NCBI GenBank assembly: GCA_004154925.1
Contig: QJNS01000140.1
Span: 62,001 to 126,000 of the forward strand
Origin: Monosporascus cannonballus
Lineage: Eukaryota > Ascomycota > Sordariomycetes > Xylariales
DNA length: 64,000 nt
Reading direction: 5' to 3'
Part shown: positions 21,105-33,752 of the stretch, piece by piece
Layout of the letters: every line of letters begins with the position of its first letter
Position numbering within the stretch: the stretch's first letter is position 1
The notes under the pieces: model-generated
Told to the model about the DNA's origin: nothing
Databases searched by the model: none
Seen by the model: only the letters and a program-made list of their open reading frames with translations
Made by a program: the position numbers and the translations under genes

Positions 21105-24100
21105 AGGTTTATCGCATTCGTTAAATAATTAAATAATTTTGACGTATTTTTTTTATATAAATATTTCTTTTATTTAATTAAATATTGGGTTTTATTTTTA
21201 ATCATTTTGGAATCCAGTATTCGTTTAATTTCGTATTTGTCAAAATCTTTTTTAAGTTTTAAGTTTATTTTTAACGGAGCATTTTTAAGTACTGGTTTAA
21301 GTAAAAAGATATGGAAAACAAGGTATATTTTTATGTTTTTAGGTAATAATAATTGGTAATTGGTTTTAAAAATAACTTTATTAATTTTGAACGGGCCAAA
21401 TTTTTTAAAGTTAAGCTTATTGCTGGGTTTTTTCGTTTTAATTTATAAGATATTCGAAATTACGTTTTGTTTCTGGCGTAATAGATAAACCTTATTTCCT
21501 TTTATTAGAATTAGTCCTTTAATTTTTTTCTTGTTATAATACTAGGCCATTTTTTGCTGGAAAAACTGCAATTTATTATAAAAACGAACCTAAATCGTCT
21601 TAATTTCTATTATTAATATTTCTGCTTTTAAGGTAATTGTAATAATTTTTGGTACCTTATTAAATAATTATTTATATCGTTCCGTTTTTGCATTATGCTC
21701 GTATATAATTACATAAGGAAATACGTTTATATTTTTGTTAATAAATATATTATAAACGATTTATGCCAATAGTAAAAGTTTTATTTAATTATTTTATTAA
21801 TAATTAACGTAATTTCGAAAATATTATTCCAAAGTTTAATTCAATTTTTTAATTTATTTATCCGTTTAAAATTAATATATTATTAAAAACTTAAGCTTAA
21901 TACTTATTTATTTAAAAAAACTGGTACCAAATTTTAAAATAAAAAACGTATCTTTATTAAAAATAATTTTTTCTGATATACCATATTTATCGAAGTAATA
22001 TTTAATAAAAACATATATTAATTATTCTGCGGTTACGTTTTTTTTAAAAGGTAAAAAGTATCCATATTTAATAAGTCTATTAACTATTACTTATATTCCG
22101 TTATATTCGATTTTAATAATTAAATCCTTAAATGGAAAAAAGTTAATAATAAAGTCTTAAGTTATGGTATTCCACGTTTTATCAAAAATATTAATAAGTT
22201 GTAATAATCCGTAAGGCTTATGGCATATTGCCTTAGCCTTATTATAAACGTTATAATTTTTAATAATCCTTTTAATCATTTGGCGTAATTCTGGGAAATC
22301 GTATTTTTCTTATAGCCGTCGGGTAATCTTAAAAATTCCTTAATATCCATATAACGGGTTTTCGTAAAATTCTTTTACAAACCGTTTTTATTAATCCTTT
22401 GGAATATAAATTTTGCCATAATATAATAACTGGTTTTTTAATTATTCTTTTAATTGCTAAACCTTTTTTTATTTCTTTTCGTCGTAAAAATTCCGGAACC
22501 GCATTAGGAATTCGGGGAATAACTTTTTTAAGATTTCGCATAATTATATTATGTTATTTTAATTATATTATAACATCTATATATTTTTTTGGGGAATTTT
22601 GAAATCATAATTACTTTTATAATTAAAAATATTTTCCTAAATATTTTCTTTTCTTTTGATATAATATATTTTAAAGTTAAATATTAACAGGAAAATTATT
22701 TAAATCTTATATTTTTTATTTAATTTTTATGCTTTTATAAATCGGGTAAGGTTTTTATGGTTAAAGTAAATGTTAAAAAGTTCCCTTATTCCGCTAAGGA
22801 AAAATTTTTATTTTTTAAAAGCGTTAATAATCGTCAATAACTTTTTATCGTAAATTAGGTATTTAAATTTCGCATTTCGGAATATTTTTAAGTAATATAC
22901 TACTAAATACCATTTACCGTTATTTTTTTAATTATTTTAGGACGGCATTTAATACGTAATTTAAAATATCCGTTTTTAAATATTTTTTTTGTCGGCGTTA
23001 GGTAATCTTATTATGGGTCCGTTAATAATTACATTTTTTAGGATTTAGAACGTTTTTTTCGTTTTTTTTTAAAAATTTAAATTTTTTTTATATATTTCTT
23101 AATAATAAGTTTCGTTAATAATCTAATTATATTTCCGTATCCCTTAATTAAGTTACGTACGTAACCCGTAAATCCTAAAATCTGCCGGATATTTATAACG
23201 GTCGCCTTATTAAGGATAGGTTAATCCTTAATTACTTCCATTTTAAAACGTTAAATCTGAATTTGGCCGAGGGTAAAAATATATCCCAGAAAATTTAATT
23301 TCTGTATATGCCATATATTTTTGGCTAAGTTAATTCGGATATTCGCTTTATTTAACGTTTAGAATATCTGGACGACCTACTTTTTATGCTTTTTTAAAAT
23401 CTCGGAATAAATAAGGATATCGTCAAGATAAATAAATATAAACTTATTTAAAAATTTTCTGAACGTAATTATAATTAAGCGTTAAAAGTTAGCGGAAATA
23501 TTAATAAGTTTTATAACTATTATTTTGTATTTATAAAATCCATATATTATTTTAAATGCCGTTTTTTATTATTTTCCTTTAATTATTTTAATATAATAAT
23601 AACCGTTTTAAAGGTTAAATATAATAAACCACTTTATTTTGTTAACGTTTTTTTAACGTATTTATAAAGGTTAAGGAATATCCATTTTTAATCGTAATAT
23701 CGTTTAATTATTTATAATCGATTATTTTTTTAAAAACTAAATTTTCGTTTTCGTTAATTTTTTACTTTTTATCCTTAATTTTTGGTACCATAAAAACGGG
23801 GTATTTAACGAGAAAATCAAAAGGTTAAATATATTATCTTTTTAAGTTAAATTAAATACTTTTTTATAAGGTTTTTAATTTATTAGGGTTTATATGGTAA
23901 ACTTTGTAAAATTTGAGATAATACTTTTCTTTAATAGGTATTTTATGATCTTATTAACTATATAATAATAACTTATAGTTTTTTTTATCCTTAAATAATT
24001 TTCTAAATCGTCGATATTCAAATAATACTGTAAAAGCTTAATTTGCAATTTAGATTTCTTTAATAATATAATAGATTTTTTGGTCGTTTTTTTCGGGTAA

Positions 24101-24800
24101 TTTATTTTCCCATAAAAGTATTTAATGCTTTTAATTAATATGTGGATTGCTAAATTTAAACTATAATATTCCCAGGATAATATCGTATCCGGAAATATCG
24201 GTAATATCCAGCAAAATCCATTTTTAATATCTTTAAATTCGTACTGGAAATTCTTTAATTTTTCGTAAAATTTGTCCGTTTTCGTATGTAAACAAATTTC
24301 CGTCCACTATACGTAACTTATAGAACTTTAACTTGTATTTCCAAAAAATCTAGTATTTTTCTGCTATTAAAAAAAAATTTCTTTCGGCTTTTAAGTTAAT
24401 TATAGCTTTAAATATTTTACCTTTATATCGAAAAAGAATTTTTATTTAACTGCGTAATCCTTTAGTTATTTTATATAAGGTTTTATATATTAGGGCTTTT
24501 CGATATTTTACCTTCAAAGGCCTTCGTTATTTTTTAATTAATGGGGCCTGCTTACGAAAAGGCGTTTTTATTTTTAAGCCTTCTTAGCCGCGTACTTGGT
24601 ATAATGATCGTTTATGTACCTGTAGCATTTTTTTCTGCCCAATTAATATCCGAAAATAATTATTTTTTTTTGGTTTAATTTTTGGTTTTATATTTTCTGA
24701 ATTATAAGGTCGGAAAAGTATACTTCCGAAAAAGATATTCCTATATTTAGGAGCTCGTATTGAATATACGGCGTTAAGGCGTAACATAAATATCCTTGCG
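21100..24800 (-). pseudogene. G3 pol remnant (RT, RNase H, integrase, chromodomain)
   Basis: Reading leftward: a possible protease/linker area at 24584-24787; RT with the catalytic YLDDILIYSE intact at about 23,399-23,430; integrase text at 22329-22541 (VPEFLRRKEIKKGLAIKRII); and the integrase C-terminus near 21,300-21,450 (TKRPSKKLDFKRFGPFK region, then HIFLLKPVLKNAPLKI). A chromodomain-like segment (YEIKRILDSKMIKNKTQYLI) closes pol at about 21,110-21,230. Frames are interrupted by many TAA/TAG. In chromoviruses such a domain targets heterochromatin; this assignment is by motif only. Confidence 0.65.
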
Positions 24801-25370
24801 ATATGGCCTTCCGACTTCGTTTTAACTTAGGATATAAGTAATAAAACCTAAAATACTTTGATTATCGTGGGATTTCTGTATATCGGCATTTATCGTCTAG
24901 TTCGGTAAGCGTTTTTTCGTCCCATCCAGGCCAAAAATTATGGTCTTTTTTGGCCTTAAGGTAAACGAAGTAATCGTCGAAGTAACAGGCGGAAAAATGC
25001 AATAAATTATAAAGGTTTATTAATGGTATTTTCTGGTAAATAATGTATTTAGGGAATTCGTAAAGTTCCGGGGATAATTATTCATAATTACTGATATCTG
25101 GCCGAAATTGGCCGTCTGTATTATATATTTCGCATTTTTATACGTCGAAATAATAAAGGCATTTTAGTTTTATAATTATTTTAAAAGCCGTTTATCCCGG
25201 GTGATATTTGCAGGCTTTAATTCTGGAATCCTGGCAAATAAGATAATCCTCGTATTTTAAAATATTGTTCTGGATTTAAATAGTTATGGCAATAATAAAT
25301 TCTAACTGGAAGGAAATTGTGTTAATTTTTTTTTCCTTTTTTTCTGCCTTACTGTTAGTTTTTTACTTTA

Positions 25371-26438
25371 TTATTTTAACCTTTTTCTGGGGTTAAAAAA
25401 TCCTTTTTTTTTAAAATTCCTTTTGGCGGGAAAGCGATATTCGCTTTTGAAATATCCCTTTTTGTTACAGTTAAAATATTTTACGTTAAACTTATTTTTC
25501 TTGGGTTTTTTCGAAACGGAACTTGCTTTTTTTTTAAGGTTTACCTTTATTTTTCTTGGTTCGGCTGCTAAAGCCCTTATCGTTATTTCGTTTACCGGTT
25601 CCTTTTTTTTTTTTTTGAAATACCGATTAAAAGTGCGACGGTCGGTAATAATAATTTTATCGGTATATTTTGCAAAAAATCCCATTTTGGGTTTTATATA
25701 TATTTTATTTTTAACTTAAGCCTTTAAATTATTGTAATAAAAATAAAATAACGCATTTTCGGACAAATTTGAAATAATTACTAAACGATTAAATTTAATC
25801 GTATATTTAAATATTAATTTAATTTAATAAAGAAAATAAAATTATTTAATTATATATTATTTTTTATTAGGATATCTGAATAAGGTTTATATTCGTTTTT
25901 TAAAATAACCATATTTGCCGAAAACGTAATTAATAAAATTTAAAGATTTTTTTAAATACCTTTTAAGATAATCCGTTAAAATAAGTTCGAATTACTTTCG
26001 GATTCGTCCGGTTAATAACTGGAAAATAACCATCATTTTTTAATAATCCTCCGTCAGAAAATTCTCGTAGAACTTAAGGTAAAGTCTGGCCTGGACCAAA
26101 AATCCATTAAGGTTTTTTAATCCATTGTAAGGCTTAGAGGGAATTAGCTTATAGCCCTTGACGTCTGGCATTCCGTAATAACCAGAGGATAAAATAATTC
26201 CTTTCCGTATCCGGTTTACGCCGAACAATGGTAGAATCGAAGTTCTTTCTGGTGCTTATCTTATGTCCAACAAAGGTGGTCGGTAGCCAGCCCCTTGGCT
26301 TCGTCCCCTTAAAAAGCCAAATTGTGGAAAAGCCAGTTTTTTTTCTTTGGCAAACCGAATATTCTCTTTCTTTAGGCTTTTGACCTTTTGGGCCAAAACG
26401 TTCAATCGTTTTTCCATAATAAGTTCTTTTTTTTTCAA
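25371..26438 (-). pseudogene. G3 gag remnant with RIP-altered zinc knuckle
   Basis: Three surviving blocks. 26256-26438 begins MKKKELIMEKRLNVLAQKVK and is coiled-coil. 26040-26228 is capsid-like. 25371-25685 is the basic C-terminus, where the CCHC knuckle reads YFNCNKKGYFKSEYR: the first and last Cys and the His have become Tyr. TGT/TGC to TAT/TAC and CAC to TAC are exactly the C-to-T/G-to-A changes RIP makes. So the nucleic-acid-binding site is destroyed. Confidence 0.75.
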
Positions 26439-27767
26439 TTAAGCGCTTTGGTACCTTTTTTTTCTATTTTCCAGCCGGATAATTTTTTTATTTGTTTTAT
26501 TTCCTTATACCTTAATTATCTCCCTTACGGGTGGGGGTTATTATTAGGGTTAGGGGGAAAAAGGGCCTTCCTGAAATCTAATAATAAAGGGTGTCATATT
26601 ATTTATTAATTAAAGAACTTTTTTAATAAATAGTAAAGCGTTTAGTTTTATTACTAATCTTTTATTAGCTAATAATAGGAATTAAATATGCTATTTATTT
26701 TCTGAACGTCGTTCTGTAATATCGTTTTTACTAAATTCAAAAAGGTTTATGCTTAATTGGGCCTTGAATTATTTATTAATTATTAATTAAGGAATTATTA
26801 AAATATAACGAACCCGTTATATATCTATCTGGAGATATAAGTAATATCCGAAATAATATCTTGATTTATAGATAATAATAAGGCAAGGAATAATTTATTG
26901 GGGTTTATTCGTTAAAAAAATTTAAAAACTTTTCCTTTAATTAGAAAACAGTATAATTACCTTTAAATTAAAAGCTTAAATTAATAATTAAAAAGCAAAA
27001 CTAAGTAAATATTATTTACATAAAAAACCGATTTATTATATATCCCAATTCTTTAAAATAAGTATATCGTGGATTTATATAATCTATATAATTTGGTTAA
27101 ATTATTTAAATTATTTAAATCACGGAATAAACCAAGTTTCCTTATCCGGAGTTTAGATGTGACAGTTCCGCGCTAGGCCTTAAAGGTAGGTTTCTTGGAG
27201 ATAGGAACCCTGGTTCCTGTAACATTACCCCGCCGTTATACCTTACAAATTCTTATTTAATAATATCGTTAGTTTTTAAGTAATATCCTTAATTATTATA
27301 TAGACTAACGAATAAGAAATTACTTTTTAAATACAAATTTAATTTTGATAAAAGATTCAAAAATTAAATGTTTAAATATAAAAGTTTACGCTAGATTTAA
27401 CGTAATTAAATATATTAAACCTTAAGATTTAAAGCTTTAACTTTATAATAAAAAATATAATGCGCAAAATTTTTTTATTTAGGCAAAATTATATCTTAAG
27501 TTCTAGGGATTCGAAAAACTAACAGATATGATTTTCGTCGTAACGGCTTTTTTAACGAGAAACGCTTTTAATTGGTTTAAATTTACCATAAACCATTTTG
27601 GAATACATAAAGGCTAATTGAAAAATGTTTATTTGAAAACCTTCTTCCCATTAACTTAATTGTCGACACAAATTAATAGCTAATTTCGAAAATCTCGACG
27701 AAAAACGTACGCTAACTTTATAAATTATTTAATTACGCTAAAAATATTAACTTCGAAATATATAATA

Positions 27768-27995
27768 ATGTTTAGAACTTTAATAGCTAAAGCAAAACAA
27801 AATAATAATAAAGGAAATATTTATATCGATATATTTTATAAAGGATTAAAAGATAACGTTAAAAATAAAATTATTAAACTTTTAAAATCTAAGACTTTAA
27901 ATCGGTATATCATCGAAATAATTAAAATTAATAACAGATTATACGAACGGCGTATAAAAATTATATATTTTAAAGTATGGAAATTATTCGGTTAA
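27768..27995 (+). pseudogene. gag fragment of gypsy G1
   Basis: 75 codons from an ATG-like codon to TAA. FYKGLKDNVKNKIIKLLKSK and INNRLYERR are typical of the capsid (retrotransposon gag) domain of Ty3/gypsy elements. Excess K/I/N suggests RIP-altered E, V and D. Non-functional remnant. Confidence 0.7.
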
Positions 27996-29673
27996 CTAGG
28001 AAAAAAAGCGTAATATATTATTTATACCCTATAACATAACTGTAGAAATTATAAAATAAGAAGAATTAAACCTAAAAATAGGGGCTAGGTTAAGGATTAT
28101 AATTACGGTAAAATAAGATATTATTCAAGTATCTGTATGAAACTTAAAAAGTTGTAACAAAACAATTAAAAACTAATATTAAAAAATATTTAAAAATAAA
28201 TAAGTATATAATAGTAAGGATGGTAATATAATTTAAGCCCGATACGAAAAAGGGTTATTACGATAAAAAGTTCGATACGGAATATAAAGAGTCCAGAAAC
28301 TCGCCCAAAAGGCGTTAAGAAAATGATAATACGTCTGAAAAATAATTAACTAAATGCCAAATGTAAATAAAATATATTTAACTCGGAACTCTTATTTAAT
28401 ATAAGCAAATATACATTATAAATTATGAGTAATAAAATTAGCCGATATACGATTAATAAAAAAGTATATTTATTAATATATTATACTTATATACGAGAAG
28501 AAATTTAACTTTTTTAGTAAAACCGAAAATAATTAATTAAATAAACGATAATATCGATATTTTAAAATTATTCCTTTTTAAAACGATATCGATGAACTAA
28601 TAACTTTATAGAATTAGCTAAAAAATACTACTTGTAAAAAATCCTTTTTATTTTTATAATTAATATAATTATCAATTCGTAAAAGAATTAATCTAGTATA
28701 TTATCGAGAAATATTGTTAAAAGGCTATTACGGATTTCTATTTTTAATTAACATTTACTACAAATTTTGAAAAACAATAAACCATAAACTTTAATAATAT
28801 ATTTAAAAACTTTATTAAAAAATAATAAATTATAAAGAAACTAATAGAATATAATATACTATGTAACAATATAATTAATTTATTAAAGAAATTGCAATAA
28901 AAATAGTTATTATAATTTAAAAGAACAATACGCTAGTAAAAACGGCAAATATAATAACTTAATATATTATAAGCAAAACTATAAATAAAATTTAATAAAT
29001 TCGAAAAAATAGTAAAAGAAAACGTTTATTTGTAAAAAAGCTATAAAATAATAAAATTGAGAAGAAATAAAAGGAATTTTCAAAAAAGACTTTAAACATA
29101 ATAATAAAAACCGTTAATAATTTCATTACTTTATATATACGAATTTAAAAGTACTTAAATACCGTAATAATGAATTACGAAACTTTAGACAGAAATTATA
29201 TTATATCGAATATTATTAATAAGTTCAAATTATTATAAATATATAAGTTAAAACCTTATATTATTATAAATACCTAAAATTAAAATTTGCTTATACAACT
29301 AGAAAAATGTTATATTTCATGAATTATTTTGAAATCTTTATTTATGGACGATATTAAACGATTAATTTCGATGTCGTTGTATTTGAAAATTGCGATATAA
29401 TTTTAGGATTATCATGGATATATTAATACGATATCTTAATTAATAAAACAATTGGCGAAGTAAAATTAACGTTATATTTCGTTAATAAACAAAAAAAGAA
29501 ATTTTAATATTCGATCGGTAATAGCAATAAATACAAGCATAAAAATACGATAAATATTTTATTACCTAAAGAAATAAAACAGAAAAGAAAATCAAAGAAA
29601 AATACGAAGTATCGATGTTATTATAAAAACAAAATTTAAGTAACTAAATAATAAATTAGAATAGGAACGTTAA

Positions 29674-30122
29674 TGTTACAGTCCCAAGTGGCACCTTATA
29701 GGTATATAGAGCAGAACAAGGCGGTCAGGGCTGGACCTGATAACGTTCTACTTTTAAGTGGTATAATGGCTAAACTTTTGTTCTTTTATGCCGTAACAGT
29801 TTGTTAGGTCCTCCATAGATTGTGCGTTCAATTTCTGGACTGGGTAGCTAATTTACCCTGCATATAAAGGGTGCGTACGAGGAGGATTTTTAATTAACGT
29901 AGTTATTCAAGTATAGGGTTTAAATCGACGTATAATTCGAAAATTACCAAATGGTTAGGCGATTTTTGATAAAGGGCCCTTAATTTGAATTAGTTATATC
30001 GGCATAATATAATTAAAGAAGAATTTATTAATAGAATCTTAAATAATACCTTAAAAATATATAAGATAAAATAAGGCGGTTAAGATTTAGCCTATTAGCT
30101 TATCATTTTTAAATAATATAAT
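29674..30122 (+). repeat. 449-bp solo-LTR- or SINE-like repeat, copy 1
   Basis: Inserted in the G1 pol between its protease and RT parts, flanked by GTTAA (29669-29673) and ATTAA (30123-30127). The one-base difference is a G-to-A, the kind RIP makes. It begins TGTTACAGTCCC. A second copy lies inverted at 53211-53660. Inside are a tRNA-type A-box-like TGGTATAATGGC (29759-29770) and a B-box-like GTTCAATTTCT (29825-29835), cleaner in copy 2. The 5-bp TSD and TG start favour a solo LTR; the pol III-like boxes favour a tRNA-derived SINE. Confidence 0.65.
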
Positions 30123-33100
30123 AATTAAATTTTAATAATACTTAATTAATATATTATTAATATAAATATTCTTTTTAAAAAACCTTAATACAAAATTATT
30201 AAAATATTATAAATAAAATTATAAAATAATGTTTTAAAAAAAGTATTTATAAAGTCTTATTTTATTTATAATTTTAATAAAAATAACATATATTTTTTTT
30301 GAAAATGTTTCAAAATATAATTGTAAAAAAATAAAATTAATTTTTAAATATATTTATAGAATGTTTTATATTTTTCCTATTTTTAAAAAGAACCAAATTA
30401 CGATTTATATTTAAAAACCAATAATTAAATAATATTATTATTAAACATTAAGTAATATTATTTTTAATTATTAAAATGAAAAACCATTTTACGAAATATA
30501 ATAATTTACGGCATTAACTTTATAAATCAATATAATCTTATTAAAAAAATATAAAAATATATTTGAAAAAATAAAATAAAATATGAATTATTTAAATACC
30601 GAATTACGCTAATAGAATTTACAAATATATTGGTAATATTTTAATTGACAATAAATTATATATTGCAAAACTACTTTGATATTTATATTATAAGATATCT
30701 CGACGATATTCTTATTTATCCAAAACCGGAAAAAGTATATGCAGATTATATTTATAAAGTTATATAAATTTTATAAAATGCTAAATTATTAATTTACGTC
30801 AAGAAAATAATTGTATAAATAAAAATTAAAATACGTAAAATATATTATTACTTTAAAATATATTAAATATATCCTACAAATGGTTATACATATAAAATAA
30901 CAAACATTAAGAATAATTAAACAAATATAAGCATGTCTCATATTTTTTAATTACTTTAAAAAGTTTCTCTGAAGTTTTAATAAAATTATAATATTTTTAA
31001 TAAGATTTATTAAAGAAAATTTATTATAGACTTTATAAGAAGTAAAAATGGTTTTAAAAACCAAAACTGTAATTATTTATAAACCAATATTAATTATGTA
31101 TAATTTAATACCTTTCGGTGAATTAAAAACCAATATTTGAAATTATACATTAAACGTAATAATCGGATAACATAATAATTAAAGCAAATTATATTTTTTC
31201 GTATTTATTATATAAATTAAAAAGAGATATATTTAACTACGTTATTTTAAATCAAAACTTTATAGGTATTACTATAGCTTTTCCAAAATTCAAATATTTT
31301 CAAAGAAAATATATATTAAGTTAAGATTTATACGAATTATCAAGATTTTACCCCTTTTATTATATCCAAACAATTTACAGAACGATACTTACGATACGCT
31401 AAAAAAAATAAGAAATTTCGATTTCGTTATTATTTATAAAAACACATAAAAATGGCAAAGAAAATACTTTAAATAAATAACTAAATCTCGAAAAAATTAG
31501 TTAAGGTTACTTATAGAATTTGTATTATTACCTTAAAAACTTTTACGCCTCTGTTAAATTGTAATAATACGGATTACATTATAGATATATACTAAAAAAT
31601 TAAAAAAATGCCGATAATTTACCAAACGCTATAAAAATAAATAATTTACCAATGTTTAAAAACTATTAAAAAAACTTTATATGTAAAATGTTTAATTATT
31701 AATTATATAAATATCTAAGGATTTATTAAACTTTAAAACAATATTAATATATTTAATATCTTGTTAAATTGAAATTGATAAAATTAATAATACGACAATA
31801 ATTCAATTTTTATAGTAAAGTAAAAAGCTAAGAATATACGCCATAGAGAAAGCTACGATTATTGCCTGGTTTAAAAAAACTATAGGATTTGATTATTATA
31901 CATTTTATTACTACATTTCTTTAATTGGAAAATCTAATAACAACAATATATTACTATAATATTTTCGTTATTACAGACAGACTTACGGAATTTCTTACTC
32001 TTTACCTTATTAAAAGAATATCATTGCGGAATAAATGGTATATATCTTTTTTTAAAAATATTTTTCGTATATACGACTTACATTTATTTTAACATTTTGG
32101 CAAAGCTTGAAAATATAAATTCGTATAAAATACAAATTATGTAATATATTTCAACTTTAAACTGCTAATTAAATGAAACGGTTAAAATAAATATCAAAAA
32201 CGTATTTAAAATATTATATTAACTACTAATAAAATACCTTGATTAAGAAATTACTGATTATTTAATTAACTTATAATGCCAATTATTATAAAGTATTAAA
32301 ACAACTTTAAAAAGTACGAATTTTAATTTTATATTAAACATTTACAAATATATAAATAACGGATTTACAAGTATTGAGGTAATATTTACGTTAGAATAAT
32401 TTCAGTGATTATATTAAAAAATAGAATTAAAATTAAAATTTATACGCAAATAAATATATAAGTATGATAATTAGAAACAGTTAAAACAATTAATTTTTAA
32501 AAAGGAAAAATAGTTTACCTTATTATAAAAAATATTGAAACAAAACAATCTAATACAAAATTTAAATTTAAATATATAGATTTATATGCAATTATTAAAA
32601 GAATCTCAAAAATAATTATTAATTAAAGACTTTTACTTAAAATCAAACTTTATTCATGTTTTTATATATTTCTATTAACGCTAATTACGAATATTATCAT
32701 ATTTTATAAAAAAATACTATAATATAAAACTACAAAAGTAAAATTATATGGGAAATAACTTTTTCAGTATATAAAAAAATTGGTTTACCTAATACTTCAT
32801 TAAATAAAAAATCTATTTGGATTTCGAAAATATTTAAAAATCTATTAAAAATTTTGCTAATGTCTAATACTTATTAAATGATTTTATTAACAGTAAGAAA
32901 ATTATTAAAAAAATATCTAAATTAAGATTAATAAAAAGTTAATCCTATAAGCTAAATTTAAATAAGTCAAAAAAAATGACGGTTTGAATTAATATAGTTA
33001 TAGTTGTCTTAATAATAATTTATTTTTTTTATTTCTATATTTTTAAGTTATTTAAAAATTAAAAGTTCCGCTATATTATTACGACATTTTTAAAATATAT

Positions 33101-33752
33101 TCAAGATTTTTATTTACGTGATTACATAAATTATACTAACGTCTCAATTATTTTTTTGGATTTCGATATTGAATTTTCAACTAATAACCTTAAAAATTTA
33201 ATAAACGTTTTTTGCCAAAATCTTTTTACATTCGAAACGTTAATATTTACAGTAAATAGTTTTTTTAAAAAATAATAAAATATTTATTTTGTCGGACAAT
33301 TAACCGCATATTATATATTCCTTATAACGCGAAATATTTTCCATTTTTTCACATTATACGTTTTTCGAAAAATACTAAAAATAAGGTATAATTTCAAAAC
33401 TTAAATTTTTAAACGCTTTTCACAGATCGGTACGACGAGCTATAAAAAAACAAGATTTGCGACGAACTTTAAAAATATCAAAGGTTATAGTGGAAAAAAT
33501 AGACATTTACTAAAAAAAGAAAAAATCTTGAGATACAATTTCGGAAAAAGAAAGATCGTATTATAATCTAATACGCTTGGGCCTACAAAAACGATCGTAA
33601 TAATAAGAATAAGATAACTTACTTTATAACTTACGTAATAAATAATTATTAATATATTCGTAATTATTTAAAAATAATTATAATTATTAAAGATTATATA
33701 TATTGTAACCGACGTAACTAAAATAATTAATAAAATAAGAAGAAATTATATA

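Larger units (their letters stand above)
19945..27224 (-). mobile_element. Ty3/gypsy retrotransposon G3, nested in the 5' LTR of G1
   Basis: 7,280 bp, minus strand, TSD TTACC (19940-19944 and 27225-27229), 421-bp LTRs at 19945-20365 (3') and 26804-27224 (5'). In coding order: gag N-terminal coiled coil (26256-26438), gag body (26040-26228, NGLKNLNGFLVQARLYLKFY), zinc knuckle (about 25423-25500), reverse transcriptase with YLDDILIYSE at about 23,399-23,430, integrase remains (about 21,500-22,550) and an integrase tail plus chromodomain-like end (about 21,100-21,480: DKYEIKRILDSKMIKNKTQY). A polypurine tract AGAAAGGGGAAATAA (20366-20380, minus strand) abuts the 3' LTR. RIP is lighter than in G1 and C2, which fits a younger insertion. 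An antisense reading frame lies between pol and the 3' LTR. Confidence 0.9.

Noticed and set aside
22399..22602. Plus-strand 67-codon frame
   Set aside because: Antisense to the G3 integrase fragment; F/I-rich, as expected opposite K/E-rich coding DNA.
25423..25719. Hydrophobic 98-codon plus-strand frame resembling a membrane protein
   Set aside because: Mirror of the Lys-rich gag C-terminus of G3 on the other strand.
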